A stretch of DNA of 60,847 bases from an uncultured Pseudomonadota bacterium. Lineage in GTDB: Bacteria > Desulfobacterota_B > Binatia > UBA9968. The stretch spans positions 1-60,847 of the forward strand of contig CAMLCX010000001.1 of NCBI GenBank assembly GCA_946478635.1, in the 5' to 3' direction. Below the pieces are notes generated by a model. The model saw only the letters and a program-made list of their open reading frames with translations. It searched no databases and had not been told where the DNA came from. The position numbers and the translations under genes were made by a program. Each line of letters begins with the position of its first letter. Position 1 is the stretch's first letter. Positions 16,905 to 24,582 of this stretch are shown here, in pieces.

Positions 16905-17561
16905 ATGGACAGAATCGCACTCGTCTCCGAGCTTCACCAACAACGATTGGTTGCGGTTGTGCGCTCCAAAAGCGCGGACGAGGCATTGGCGCTGGCTCGC
17001 GCGGCTGCGGAAGGCGGCATCCAATTCGTCGAAATTACCTTCAGTGTTCCGGGAGCGCTGGATGTGATTAAAGAACTCGCCGCGCGAAAGGGCATTCGTG
17101 TCGGCGCGGGAACGGTGCTGGCGCCGCAGCAAGCCGAACGCGCGATCCAGGCGGGCGCCGAATTCATCGTCTCGCCATCGCTCGAATTGAATTTGGTCGG
17201 GCTTTGCCATACCGCCAATATCGCGTGTTTTCCCGGCGCGGCAACGCCGACCGAAATCATCGCTGCGCAGCGCGCGCACGCCGATCTGGTAAAAATCTTT
17301 CCCGCGGATTTGGCCGGCGGCCCGTATTTCATTCGCCAGATGCAAGGGCCGTTTCCCGACGTGCGCTTCATGGTGTCGGGCGGCGTGAGTCTGAAGAACG
17401 TCGAAGACTACGTCGAAGCCGGCGTGATCGGCATTTGCCTTGGCAGCGCCTACCTCGGTGGCTTGCTGGAGCAAAAAGGCAAGAAGCTCTTCGGACAGGA
17501 AATGCAAAAGTTCGTGAAGTTAGTGGCGCAAGCGCAAGGAAAGAAACCAAAGCGAAAATGA
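16905..17561 (+). CDS. eda: KDPG/KHG aldolase
   Basis: A 218-residue class I aldolase that splits 2-keto-3-deoxy-6-phosphogluconate or 4-hydroxy-2-oxoglutarate into pyruvate and an aldehyde. The catalytic glutamate is E43 in F-V-E-I-T-F, and the Schiff-base lysine K130 in V-K-I-F-P-A-D, matching E45 and K133 of the E. coli enzyme. Length is normal. The V-S-G-G-V phosphate loop is also there, so a phosphorylated substrate is possible, although relatives in catabolic clusters often take other 2-keto acids. Its stop overlaps the next start (ATGA at 17558), so it is translated with the dihydroxyphthalate-decarboxylase-like gene. Confidence 0.92.
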   Translation: MDRIALVSELHQQRLVAVVRSKSADEALALARAAAEGGIQFVEITFSVPGALDVIKELAARKGIRVGAGTVLAPQQAERAIQAGAEFIVSPSLELNLVGLCHTANIACFPGAATPTEIIAAQRAHADLVKIFPADLAGGPYFIRQMQGPFPDVRFMVSGGVSLKNVEDYVEAGVIGICLGSAYLGGLLEQKGKKLFGQEMQKFVKLVAQAQGKKPKRK

Positions 17562-18547
17562 AGAAGCTGCACCTGACACTCGCCTGCGAAGACTATGACC
17601 GGATGCGGCCGCTCAAGGACGGCATCGTCAAGCCCGAGGGGATCGAGCTAAATTATCTCGTCATGTCAGTGGAAGAGATTTTTTGGCGCATGATGAAGTA
17701 CGAGGAGTTCGACGCGTCCGAGCTGTCGATGGGCGCGTTTCTCACCGCGGCAGCGCGCGGCCGCCGGCCCTTTGTCGCGATTCCGGTTTTTCCCTCACGG
17801 ACGTTTCGCCATCGCTGTATTTTCGTCAACACGGACCGCGGTGTGAAGAGCGTTCAAGATTTGAAGGGCAGGCGCATGGGAGTGCCGGAGTATTCGATGA
17901 CCGCGGCGGTGTGGCTGCGCGGCATGTTCGAGAATGAGTACGGTGTGCCGCCGTCGGCGATTCACTGGGTGCAAGCCGGCGAAGAGCATCCCGGGCGGAA
18001 GGATCGCGTCGACTTCGAAATGCCGGCGGGCGTGACCATGGAAAGCCGGCCGGATACGACGCTCAATGCGCTGATCGAGCGCGGCGAGATCGACGCGATG
18101 ATGTCGCCGCGCATGCCGACCTGCTTCCTCAATGGCTCGCCGAACGTGAGGCGGCTGTTTCCCAACTACCGCCAGGTCGAACTGGAATATTTTAAAAAGA
18201 CCGGCCTGTTTCCAATCATGCACGTGTTGGTGATCAAGCGGTCGATCTACGAGAAAGAACCATGGGTTGCCCAGACGCTCTATAAAGCGTTTTGCGAATC
18301 TAAGGAGATCTGCATGCGCGATCTCTACGACACCAACATTTTGCGGGTTGCGCTTCCGTGGACTTCAGCGGAGTTCGAGGACACTACGGCGCTGATGACC
18401 AGGGATTACTGGCCTTACGGTTTGGAGCCCAACCGCGGCAATCTAGAGACTCTCCACGGCTACCTTCTCGAGCAGGGTTTGATCAAGCAGCGGCTGAATT
18501 TGGACGAACTCTTCGCCAAGGAAACCGTCGAAGCGTTCAAGATTTGA
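17558..18547 (+). CDS. 4,5-dihydroxyphthalate decarboxylase-like protein
   Basis: A 329-residue protein similar to the family annotated as 4,5-dihydroxyphthalate decarboxylase, itself a cytoplasmic relative of periplasmic binding proteins. Typical blocks: L-A-C-E-D-Y-D-R-M-R-P-L-K-D-G near the start, V-K-P-E-G-I-E-L-N-Y, E-E-I-F-W-R-M-M, F-P-S-R-T-F-R-H, and D-L-K-G-R-R-M-G-V-P-E-Y. There is no signal peptide, consistent with a cytoplasmic enzyme. Start ATG 17558 overlaps the aldolase stop; the longer frame from 17204 is inside that gene. Most members have never been tested, so the substrate may not be a phthalate. Confidence 0.82.
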   Translation: MKKLHLTLACEDYDRMRPLKDGIVKPEGIELNYLVMSVEEIFWRMMKYEEFDASELSMGAFLTAAARGRRPFVAIPVFPSRTFRHRCIFVNTDRGVKSVQDLKGRRMGVPEYSMTAAVWLRGMFENEYGVPPSAIHWVQAGEEHPGRKDRVDFEMPAGVTMESRPDTTLNALIERGEIDAMMSPRMPTCFLNGSPNVRRLFPNYRQVELEYFKKTGLFPIMHVLVIKRSIYEKEPWVAQTLYKAFCESKEICMRDLYDTNILRVALPWTSAEFEDTTALMTRDYWPYGLEPNRGNLETLHGYLLEQGLIKQRLNLDELFAKETVEAFKI

Positions 18548-18589
18548 TTAATTGCAGAGATGCGCGGCAAAATTGCGCGAGGCGCAAAA

Positions 18590-18623
18590 GTCCCCATCAC
18601 TCCATCACTCCATTATTCCAATT
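18590..18623. repeat. CCATCACTCCATCACTCC repeat
   Basis: Copies of CCATCACTCCAT in a row, the reverse of the TGGAGTGATGG motif at 10619-10653. It lies between the convergent ends of the decarboxylase-like and metallo-beta-lactamase-fold genes. Confidence 0.5.
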
Positions 18624-18627
18624 GAGT

Positions 18628-19413
18628 TCACCGGTAGTCGCGCATTTGCCAGGGCGTAAACACGACGATTTGTGTCGGCGGTGGCAAGGCCATTTTGCTG
18701 AACGTCATGGTGTGCTTACCGAGATATTTGTGGGGGTAACCCTTTACAAACATGTCGAGCAAATAGGTGCTCTCACGATAGTGCATCGGAATGGCGATCT
18801 TTGGTTTTAGCTGCTGTAGCACTTCCCTGGCCGTGTCCGGCGGCATGGTGAACGTGCCGCCGATCGGGATCATGGCGATATCGACCTTGCCGAATGCTTT
18901 GACCTGCTCCTCGGTTAGTTTGTGACTGAGATCTCCCAGGTGGGCGATGCAGAGGGTTCCTAGATCGAAAACGAAGGCGGCGCCTTTGAGCGCGTTGCCG
19001 AACTGTTGCTGATAGATCGGCACGCTGTAAATCAACACATCGCCCACTGTCGTGCTGACTTTGCTCCATTCGGCCCCGTAGTTTGTCAAACCGCGCAGGA
19101 CGACGGGCTTGCCTTGAGCGATCTCGACGTAATTATGATTCGGATGCTCTCTGCCGACAGTGACGGCCTGCGGCGCGACGTTCGGCGTCGGATAGAAGCC
19201 GGGCGAGACGGGATCGGTGATGATTCTTGTGCCTTTGCTCGACGTGATCTGAAAAAAATTATGGCCAAAGAATTCAATCGTAACATCAGGGCTGGCGGCG
19301 TAGACGGGGCGAAGCCAGCTTCTCGCGACATCGAGTTCTCGGCAAGCTGCGCGCGCAGGAGCGCCGGCCAGCAATAAGATCAAAATCAACGACAAAACCG
19401 TTGCGATCTTCAT
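18628..19413 (-). CDS. Exported metallo-beta-lactamase-fold protein with altered metal site
   Basis: A 261-residue protein of the UlaG-like branch of the MBL superfamily with a signal peptide (L-I-L-I-L-L-L-A-G-A-P-A-R-A). The fold is visible from E-F-F-G-H-N-F-F-Q-I, I-I-T-D-P, A-H-L-G-D-L-S-H and I-P-M-H-Y. The first metal motif, normally S-H-E-H-P-D-H, reads G-R88-E-H90-P-N92-H93, so one histidine and the aspartate are replaced; H158, D161 and H211 remain. It may bind one metal or be inactive. Its start overlaps the stop of the ABC ATPase gene (19410-19413), so they form an operon. Substrate unknown. Confidence 0.8.
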   Translation of the reverse strand: MKIATVLSLILILLLAGAPARAACRELDVARSWLRPVYAASPDVTIEFFGHNFFQITSSKGTRIITDPVSPGFYPTPNVAPQAVTVGREHPNHNYVEIAQGKPVVLRGLTNYGAEWSKVSTTVGDVLIYSVPIYQQQFGNALKGAAFVFDLGTLCIAHLGDLSHKLTEEQVKAFGKVDIAMIPIGGTFTMPPDTAREVLQQLKPKIAIPMHYRESTYLLDMFVKGYPHKYLGKHTMTFSKMALPPPTQIVVFTPWQMRDYR

Positions 19414-20180
19414 GGTGCTCTCTCAGGCAGCGCTACCCTGAAAGGGAATTGCTCGGCCTTGAAGAAATCGGCCACATATTCCGTGGCGGGATGGCGCATC
19501 AAATTCTCGGGGGTGTCGGCTTGTTCGAACCGGCCCTCGTGCATGACCGCTATACGATCGGCCAGCGCGATTCCATCGGCGAGATTGTGAGTGACGTAAA
19601 GTGTAGTGAGCCGATGCTCCTTGTGAAACGTCATGATCTCCTGGCGCATTTTCAAACGGTTCGGCGGGTCGATATTGCTTAGTGGCTCGTCCATTAACAT
19701 GACGCGCGGTGAGGTGACCATAGCTCGCCCCAGCGCGACGCGTTGTTGCTGTCCACCCGAAAGCTCGGTGGGTTTGCGTTTGAAAAAACTCTCTTCGATA
19801 CCGATTTTCCAAGCGAGCGGGCGCAGAAACTCAACGATTTTCTCGCTGGACCATTTGCGCACGCGGAGCGGCAGCGTCAAATTCGAATAGCGCTGCTCGT
19901 CGAATACCTTCATGTGCGGCCATAGAGCGAAGTTCTGAAAAATCATCTGCACGCCGCGCTGTCCGACCGGAACATCATTCACTGGAGCGCCGTTGATGAA
20001 AATGGTGCCGCTATCGGGGGATTCCAGACCGGCGATCAGGCGCAAGGTCGTGGTCTTGCCACAGCCGCTTTCACCCACGATGACAAGAAATTCGCCTGAA
20101 TTCACGTCCAGGTTGGCTTGGTCGACGGCAGTGACGGTGCCGAAGCGTTTTGTGACCTTGCGTAACGACAGCGAAACCAC
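19410..20180 (-). CDS. ABC transporter ATP-binding protein (MalK/PotA-like)
   Basis: A 256-residue ATPase for an importer. Walker A is G-E-S-G-C-G-K-T-T, the Q-loop is in I-F-Q-N-F-A-L-W-P, the signature is L-S-G-G-Q-Q-Q-R, Walker B is V-M-L-M-D-E-P, and the switch histidine is in Y-V-T-H-N. The C-terminal regulatory (TOBE) domain of MalK-type proteins is missing, leaving about 20 residues after the core. GTG 20180 is the only usable start because an in-frame TAG lies three codons before it. No permease or binding protein gene adjoins it, which is odd; the partner downstream is an MBL-fold protein. Confidence 0.9.
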   Translation of the reverse strand: MVSLSLRKVTKRFGTVTAVDQANLDVNSGEFLVIVGESGCGKTTTLRLIAGLESPDSGTIFINGAPVNDVPVGQRGVQMIFQNFALWPHMKVFDEQRYSNLTLPLRVRKWSSEKIVEFLRPLAWKIGIEESFFKRKPTELSGGQQQRVALGRAMVTSPRVMLMDEPLSNIDPPNRLKMRQEIMTFHKEHRLTTLYVTHNLADGIALADRIAVMHEGRFEQADTPENLMRHPATEYVADFFKAEQFPFRVALPERAP

Positions 20181-20297
20181 ATGGCCATGCTAGTAAAGGC
20201 CGGGTCAAAAGACAACTAACTAATAGCGCGCTGGCGAAGCGGTAATAACTTGGCTATCATGCCGCCATTAAGTCAGAACGACGTCATTGGAGGTTGT

Positions 20298-21050
20298 ATG
20301 GCTGCTTTACTTGGTCCTGCAGAACTGATCGACGACTTGCAACATACTCTGCAGCAGCGTCATTCACGACCGCACCCGGTTCGCCAGCTGTTGCTGAGCG
20401 GCCGGCTGACCCAAGAGCAGCTACAGGGCTGGGCTCGAAATCAATTTTACGAGTTCCGGAATATTCACCGCTTTTTCGGTATCCGTTATCAGAAATGTCC
20501 GGTGCCGGAATTACGCCGCATGCTTTTGGAAAACATGGTCGAAGAGGAAGGTGAAGATCTGTTTGGCGGCAAGTATCCGAGTCATCGCGATTTGTGGGTG
20601 CAGTTTGCCGAGGGGATCGGCATCGCGCGCGACGATATATTATATTACGAGCCGCTTCCGGGAATTCGCGCCGCTCTGGAGATGTACGTGTCACTGGTGA
20701 ACCAGAGCCACTGGGCCGTTGCCATCGGCACCGGGTTGGTCTTCGAGGGCGGCGGGCCCAAGCGTATGAAGGAGGAAAGAGAAGCTCTGGAGAAATACTA
20801 TCCGTGGATTCCAAAAACCTGTTTGGATTTCTTCCGCGCCCACGAGTATCATGACGAGGGGCACGGCAACATGGTGATCGATGTGATCAAGCAACACTGC
20901 ATGGAAGAAAAACTGCAACAAGAAATGCGGGAGGCGGTCAGGCAACGCGCCGATATTATGTGGCTGCAAAACGACTGCATTTATAATGCCTTTGTCCGGT
21001 CGTCGCTTTCCGCCGAGACGATCCGCGAAATCGAAGGACGGCTGGAATAA
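20298..21050 (+). CDS. PqqC/TenA-like haem-oxygenase-fold protein, possible diiron oxidase
   Basis: A 250-residue all-helical protein of the PqqC/TenA superfamily. The PqqC-like start (L-Q-G-W-A-R-N-Q-F-Y) is clear. Unlike cofactor-free PqqC, it keeps a set of possible metal ligands: H96, E150 in V-F-E-G-G-G, and H182-x3-D186-x2-H189 in A-H-E-Y-H-D-E-G-H. The spacing of these matches H88, E142, H174, D178 and H181 of the chlamydial oxidase CADD. This suggests a haem-oxygenase-like diiron (or Mn/Fe) oxidase. Start ATG 20298 has TTGGAGG just upstream; the frame from 20250 has none. No pqq genes are nearby. Function beyond the fold is inference. Confidence 0.75.
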   Translation: MAALLGPAELIDDLQHTLQQRHSRPHPVRQLLLSGRLTQEQLQGWARNQFYEFRNIHRFFGIRYQKCPVPELRRMLLENMVEEEGEDLFGGKYPSHRDLWVQFAEGIGIARDDILYYEPLPGIRAALEMYVSLVNQSHWAVAIGTGLVFEGGGPKRMKEEREALEKYYPWIPKTCLDFFRAHEYHDEGHGNMVIDVIKQHCMEEKLQQEMREAVRQRADIMWLQNDCIYNAFVRSSLSAETIREIEGRLE

Positions 21051-21051
21051 C

Positions 21052-21190
21052 TGTTCAAAGGTTCAAAGTTCAAAAGTTCAAAGGGGAGGAGCGTTTTTAT
21101 TGGGCATTTCGAGCAGAGCGAGAAATCCTCTCTGGAATGCCTGCATAAGGGAAAAGATTTCTCGTCGCATTGGCTTCTCAAGGTGACATT
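21052..21190. repeat. TTCAAAGG block plus dispersed palindrome, copy 3
   Basis: 21052-21085 is a run of GTTCAAAG units, like the arms at 11872-11966. It is followed by GGGCATTTCGAGCAGAGCG with a downstream partner ending in CAAGGTGACATT (about 21098-21190), a third copy of the GTCATTTCGAGC family. The stretch fills the gap between the oxidase-like and threonine aldolase genes. Confidence 0.6.
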
Positions 21191-21213
21191 GCGCGTTTCA
21201 TTCCAATAAGATC

Positions 21214-22260
21214 ATGAATGACAAAATCATCGACCTTCGCAGTGACACGGTTACAAAGCCTTCTCCGGCAATGCGACGGGCGATGGCCGACGCGGAAGTC
21301 GGCGACGATGTTTATCTTGAAGATCCGACGGTCAATCGCTTACAGGCCCGCGCGGCGGAAATCTTCGGCCGTGAAGCGGGATTGTTCGTGCCGTCGGGCA
21401 GCATGGGCAATTTAACTTCAATCATGGCGCAGGCGGCGCGCGGCCAGGAAGTCATCTGCGAGGCCGCGGGCCACATTTATAATTACGAGATGGCCTCGAT
21501 GTCCGCATTGGGTGGCGTCTTGCCGCGCGTCGTGCAGGCGGCAGACGGCATTATGTCCTGGGATCAAATTGCACCGGCGATCCGCGAAAAAGCATACTAT
21601 CGCCCGCAGACCGCGTTGGTTGCTCTGGAAAACACGCATAACATGGCCGGCGGCACGGTTTATCCAACCCAGCTGGCCCGGGAAATTTGCGATCGAGCTC
21701 ATGATGCTGGATTGAGAGTTCACCTCGATGGCGCGCGCGTATTCAATGCCGCGACTTATTTACGAGAAAACGTCGCCGCAATGACGGCAAAATTTGACTC
21801 CGTCCAGTTTTGCTTTAGCAAAGGCCTGGGCGCTCCGGTGGGCTCCATGATTGTCGGTTCAAAAGACTTGATCGACCAATGCCGTGTCATTCGCAAATTG
21901 CTCGGCGGCGGCATGCGCCAGGCGGGTATTCTCGCGGCGGCGGCTTTGGTTGCTTTGGAAGAAGGACCGAAACGGCTGCATGTCGATCATGAAAATGCAA
22001 AGATATTGGCTGAAGGGCTGGCGCAATGTACCGGCATCAAGATCAACCCCGTAAAAGTTCAAACCAACATTGTGCTGTACGACGTAGGTGATACAGGACT
22101 TTCGTCTACGCAGTTCTTGCAAAGATTGGCCGGGCGAAAGGTCCTCGGCGGGCCAGTGGACGCGCGGCGCGTGAGAATGGTCACTCACCTGGATGTCGAT
22201 CGCCGTGACATCCAAGACGCGGTGAGGATTGTTGGTGAAGTTCTCGGGGCCGGATATTGA
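21214..22260 (+). CDS. ltaE: Low-specificity L-threonine aldolase
   Basis: A 348-residue PLP enzyme that splits threonine or allo-threonine into glycine and acetaldehyde. The start D-L-R-S-D-T-V-T-K-P and the G-D-D-V-Y-L-E-D-P-T-V block are diagnostic. H-L-D-G-A-R carries the aspartate that pairs with the PLP ring, and the Schiff-base lysine is in F-S-K-G-L-G-A-P-V-G-S. Length is normal. ATG 21214 lies after a repeat-rich gap and has no strong Shine-Dalgarno sequence (ATAAGATC). The gene converges with the redoxin gene on the other strand, 57 bases apart. Confidence 0.93.
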   Translation: MNDKIIDLRSDTVTKPSPAMRRAMADAEVGDDVYLEDPTVNRLQARAAEIFGREAGLFVPSGSMGNLTSIMAQAARGQEVICEAAGHIYNYEMASMSALGGVLPRVVQAADGIMSWDQIAPAIREKAYYRPQTALVALENTHNMAGGTVYPTQLAREICDRAHDAGLRVHLDGARVFNAATYLRENVAAMTAKFDSVQFCFSKGLGAPVGSMIVGSKDLIDQCRVIRKLLGGGMRQAGILAAAALVALEEGPKRLHVDHENAKILAEGLAQCTGIKINPVKVQTNIVLYDVGDTGLSSTQFLQRLAGRKVLGGPVDARRVRMVTHLDVDRRDIQDAVRIVGEVLGAGY

Positions 22261-22317
22261 TTAAAGACTCGCCGTCGCGCCAGTATTGCGGCAATCTCGT
22301 CCGCGAGGCTCCAACCT

Positions 22318-22830
22318 TTATTTTTGACTTTCCAAGACCTGGCCGCCCTGAGCTTTTCTTCTCTTTGTTCCCCGGATTGAACTGAGCGCATCGGCAGCGG
22401 TGATCCGGCCGATGGGGCCCGTGGCAAAGCAAGCCTGGAGAATGTTCCGATCCGGTCCGAGCGTGAAGTTGGTGGCATGAATGATGCCGCGCCGCTCCTC
22501 CCAATAGGCGCCGACCTTGTCGGCATCTTGCGGGACCTTGAGCCCGTAGCCGATGGGGAATGTCGCGCCGGTCTTTTCAACCATTTCCTTGGCTTTGTCG
22601 GGCGGGTCTACCGAAAGCGCGATGATCTCGGTATTTTCTTGCTTGAATTCTTCAAGATGTGCTTGGAAGTCGGCGACCTGCCGAATGCAGTAGGGTCACC
22701 ATATGCCGCGGTAAAAAATGATGACGGCATAGTCGCCCTTGAGATCAGTAGGGATATTGAGCTTGCCTCCGAAGGCGGTTTGAACAGAATAACTCGGAAA
22801 TGGATCGCCCGGTCCTAGTTGCGTGGCCAT
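22318..22830 (-). CDS. Peroxiredoxin-like AhpC/TSA protein, probable selenoprotein (in-frame TGA at codon 45)
   Basis: Reading from ATG 22830, the frame runs 170 codons to the stop ending at 22318, broken only by a TGA at 22696-22698 (codon 45). Its context is F-Y-R-G-I-W-[TGA]-P-Y-C-I-R-Q, where relatives have W-C-P-Y-C, so TGA replaces the first, attacking cysteine and would give a U-x-x-C redox motif. Both flanks are intact redoxin: L-G-P-G-D-P-F-P before, and D-F-Q-A-H-L, I-I-A-L-S-V-D, G-I-I-H-A-T-N-F-T-L after. A SECIS-like hairpin follows at 22670-22684. The simplest reading is selenocysteine insertion, giving a thiol/selenol peroxidase or oxidoreductase. A nonsense mutation or base error (TGC to TGA) remains possible. 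It follows the amidohydrolase gene by 72 bases; AAGGAA lies upstream of the ATG. Confidence 0.8.
22670..22684 (-). promoter_or_regulatory. Bacterial SECIS-like hairpin after the TGA codon
   Basis: On the coding strand, 11 bases after the TGA, T-C-G-G-C pairs with G-C-C-G-A around a five-base loop AGGTC; the loop begins 16 bases after TGA. This meets the usual bacterial SECIS rules (small apical loop with an early G, about 16-37 bases away). The core GCAGGUC equals that in the E. coli fdhF element as I remember it. Outer pairing is weak and irregular. Confidence 0.65.
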
Positions 22831-22902
22831 TTAACTCTGATTCCTTTCAATCCTTAGATGCACAAAGTTCTCATGGGGTTGCACATTTGGTTTTGTAACC
22901 GG

Positions 22903-23820
22903 TTATCCCGCCAAGCCGAGCAGCTTTGCGGCATTGCCACCAAAGACTTTCTGCTTGTCATCCGCGGAAATTTTCAGCTGGTTAACCGTGTCGACGGCTC
23001 TCGCGAGCGGGATCGGTACCGGTGGAGAATCACTGCCGAATACCACTTGATCAATGCCGATGGTGTCGATGGCGCACTGCACCGCGGCTGGATGGTAGCA
23101 GACGGTATCGAAATAGAGCTGCTTCATATAGCTCGCCGGCGGGCGAGTCATGACATCGGGCTCCCACGGGCCGAAGCTCATATCCTTCCGGAGTTCGTAA
23201 CCGAAGCCATAGCGCCCGGCCAGCATTGGCAAAGCGCCGCCGACGTGGGCGCAAACCATCTTGAGCTTGGGAAATTTTTCGAATCCGCCGGTAAAGATGA
23301 ATCGGGTTAATGCCAGTGTCGTATCGAAGGGGCGGCCGAGCATTTCCGGCAGGCGGAAAATCTCCATTTTTTCATTCCCGATGGTGAACTTCGGCGGATG
23401 GACGAATAGCGGCACGTCGAGGTCGCTGACCAATTCAAAAAACGGTGTGGCGCGCGGCGAATCCAGATATTCGCCGTCGGTGCTCGAACCGATCATAATA
23501 CCCTTGAGCTTGTACTCACGAATCGCCTTTTCAGTTTCCTTGAGGATTTTGTCGTTGTCATAAGGAACCGAGCAGGCGAGCCCGAGCAGGCGCCTGGGGT
23601 GCTTGGCGGTCAATTCCGCGGCGTGCGTATTGAATTCCCGCACGACCCGCAGTGGATCCGCGCCGTCCGGCGAGCGAATCCAATTATTGCCGAAAACCGT
23701 GATGTCGACGCCGGCTTCGTCCTGCTCTTTGAATAGAGCGTCGAGATCGAAGATCGATTTCGGCGATTTGGGATGAAACCAGCTCTGCGGCACTAGGTGG
23801 GCATGACAATCGATGATCAT
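22903..23820 (-). CDS. Amidohydrolase family 2 (decarboxylase-like) protein
   Basis: A 305-residue TIM-barrel metal enzyme related to ACMS decarboxylase and gamma-resorcylate decarboxylase. The first motif is D4-C-H6-A-H8, followed by F-V-H-P-P (metal histidine), V-C-A-H-V-G-G-A-L-P, and the late aspartate in F-G-S-D-S-P-P. All expected ligands are present, unlike in the amidohydrolase at 4401. It likely removes CO2 from or hydrolyses a small aromatic or amide. AAGGAA nine bases before ATG 23820 supports the start. It stands between a SnoaL-like gene and the selenoprotein gene on the same strand and may share a transcript with them. Confidence 0.88.
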   Translation of the reverse strand: MIIDCHAHLVPQSWFHPKSPKSIFDLDALFKEQDEAGVDITVFGNNWIRSPDGADPLRVVREFNTHAAELTAKHPRRLLGLACSVPYDNDKILKETEKAIREYKLKGIMIGSSTDGEYLDSPRATPFFELVSDLDVPLFVHPPKFTIGNEKMEIFRLPEMLGRPFDTTLALTRFIFTGGFEKFPKLKMVCAHVGGALPMLAGRYGFGYELRKDMSFGPWEPDVMTRPPASYMKQLYFDTVCYHPAAVQCAIDTIGIDQVVFGSDSPPVPIPLARAVDTVNQLKISADDKQKVFGGNAAKLLGLAG

Positions 23821-23906
23821 TGTTAAATTCCTTTCCTGTTGAATGAATCTGAATAGTCCTCACAAATGCACCGTGTTAAAGCATTGCAATCTAAAAGATT
23901 CAAGCT

Positions 23907-24329
23907 TCAGCGAGGCGTAGCGGCAGCAATGGCTTTTGCCGTATCAAAGAATTCGAAAAATTCGCATATTTTGTCGCCGCGGAACTTGTGAAAATCAGCT
24001 TTCGGCGTTTCGAGAATCTTACCGGTCTTTCTATGCTTGAACGAGCATCTGCCAAGCGCTACGACGCGGTCGCCTTGCGCGATGTACTCGTCGATTGTGT
24101 AAAAGACCATTTCCCAATCACCGGTCAGACCGGTGAAGTAACGTTTCACGTCGTCCTTGCAGTTTGACATGCGGGTGAATTCCATGGTTTTTGCGCCGTC
24201 GGTGAGCGACCGGAATTTGACGTCATCGGTCATCAGAGCCAGCCAATGAGCGGCGCTCCCGCCCCTGGTTTCGTGCCATTGGCGATAGGCGTCCTTCAAT
24301 GCGGCGACATTTGAATTTTCATTGCCCAT
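23907..24329 (-). CDS. SnoaL/NTF2-like protein
   Basis: A 140-residue single-domain protein with the NTF2-like cone fold: an N-terminal helix (A-L-K-D-A-Y-R-Q-W), then L-M-T-D-D-V-K-F-R-S-L, a long helix, and paired strands ending G-D-K-I-C-E-F-F-E-F-F. Members act as small isomerases, hydrolases or binding proteins, so no reaction can be assigned. ATG 24329 is preceded by AGGAGGGTGAC and is better than the frame start at 24353. It is probably the first gene of a small operon with the amidohydrolase and the redoxin. Confidence 0.8.
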   Translation of the reverse strand: MGNENSNVAALKDAYRQWHETRGGSAAHWLALMTDDVKFRSLTDGAKTMEFTRMSNCKDDVKRYFTGLTGDWEMVFYTIDEYIAQGDRVVALGRCSFKHRKTGKILETPKADFHKFRGDKICEFFEFFDTAKAIAAATPR

Positions 24330-24379
24330 GTCACCCTCCTTCTTGCTGCTCAAGGGTTAGCGCAAGATTAGCTTACCCG

Positions 24380-24562
24380 TCACGTCGACGTCAATTTCAG
24401 TCCGACAATGCCCGCGACGATAAGTCCGATAAAAACAAGGCGAGATGGAGTCGCCGGCTCGAGGAATAGAATAATTCCCAGGATGGCGGTGCCGGTTGCG
24501 CCGATACCGGTCCAGATCGCATAGCCGGTTCCGATGGGGATGCTCTTGAGTGCCTGGGCGTT
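24380..24562 (-). pseudogene. 3' fragment of a small multidrug resistance (SMR/SugE) transporter gene
   Basis: The last 60 codons of an SMR transporter remain: [19 protein letters not shown], then L-G-I-I-L-F-L-E-P, with two transmembrane helices and a normal end. The first 45 or so residues, including the essential glutamate of helix 1, are missing. Just before the fragment the frame has a TAG (24563-24565), and 20 bases further lies the end of lspA. The break probably arose by a deletion that joined the two genes. It should not make a working exporter. Confidence 0.8.
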
Positions 24563-24582
24563 CTATTCATTGCGGTCGAACA

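Noticed and set aside
22318..22584. An 88-residue gene starting at 22584 as a separate small protein
   Set aside because: It is only the C-terminal part of the redoxin after the TGA; its start is a conserved internal methionine without a ribosome binding site.
24380..24580. SMR fragment as a second recoded gene
   Set aside because: The in-frame stop is TAG, not TGA, and the missing N-terminus is replaced by lspA, so recoding cannot rescue it.
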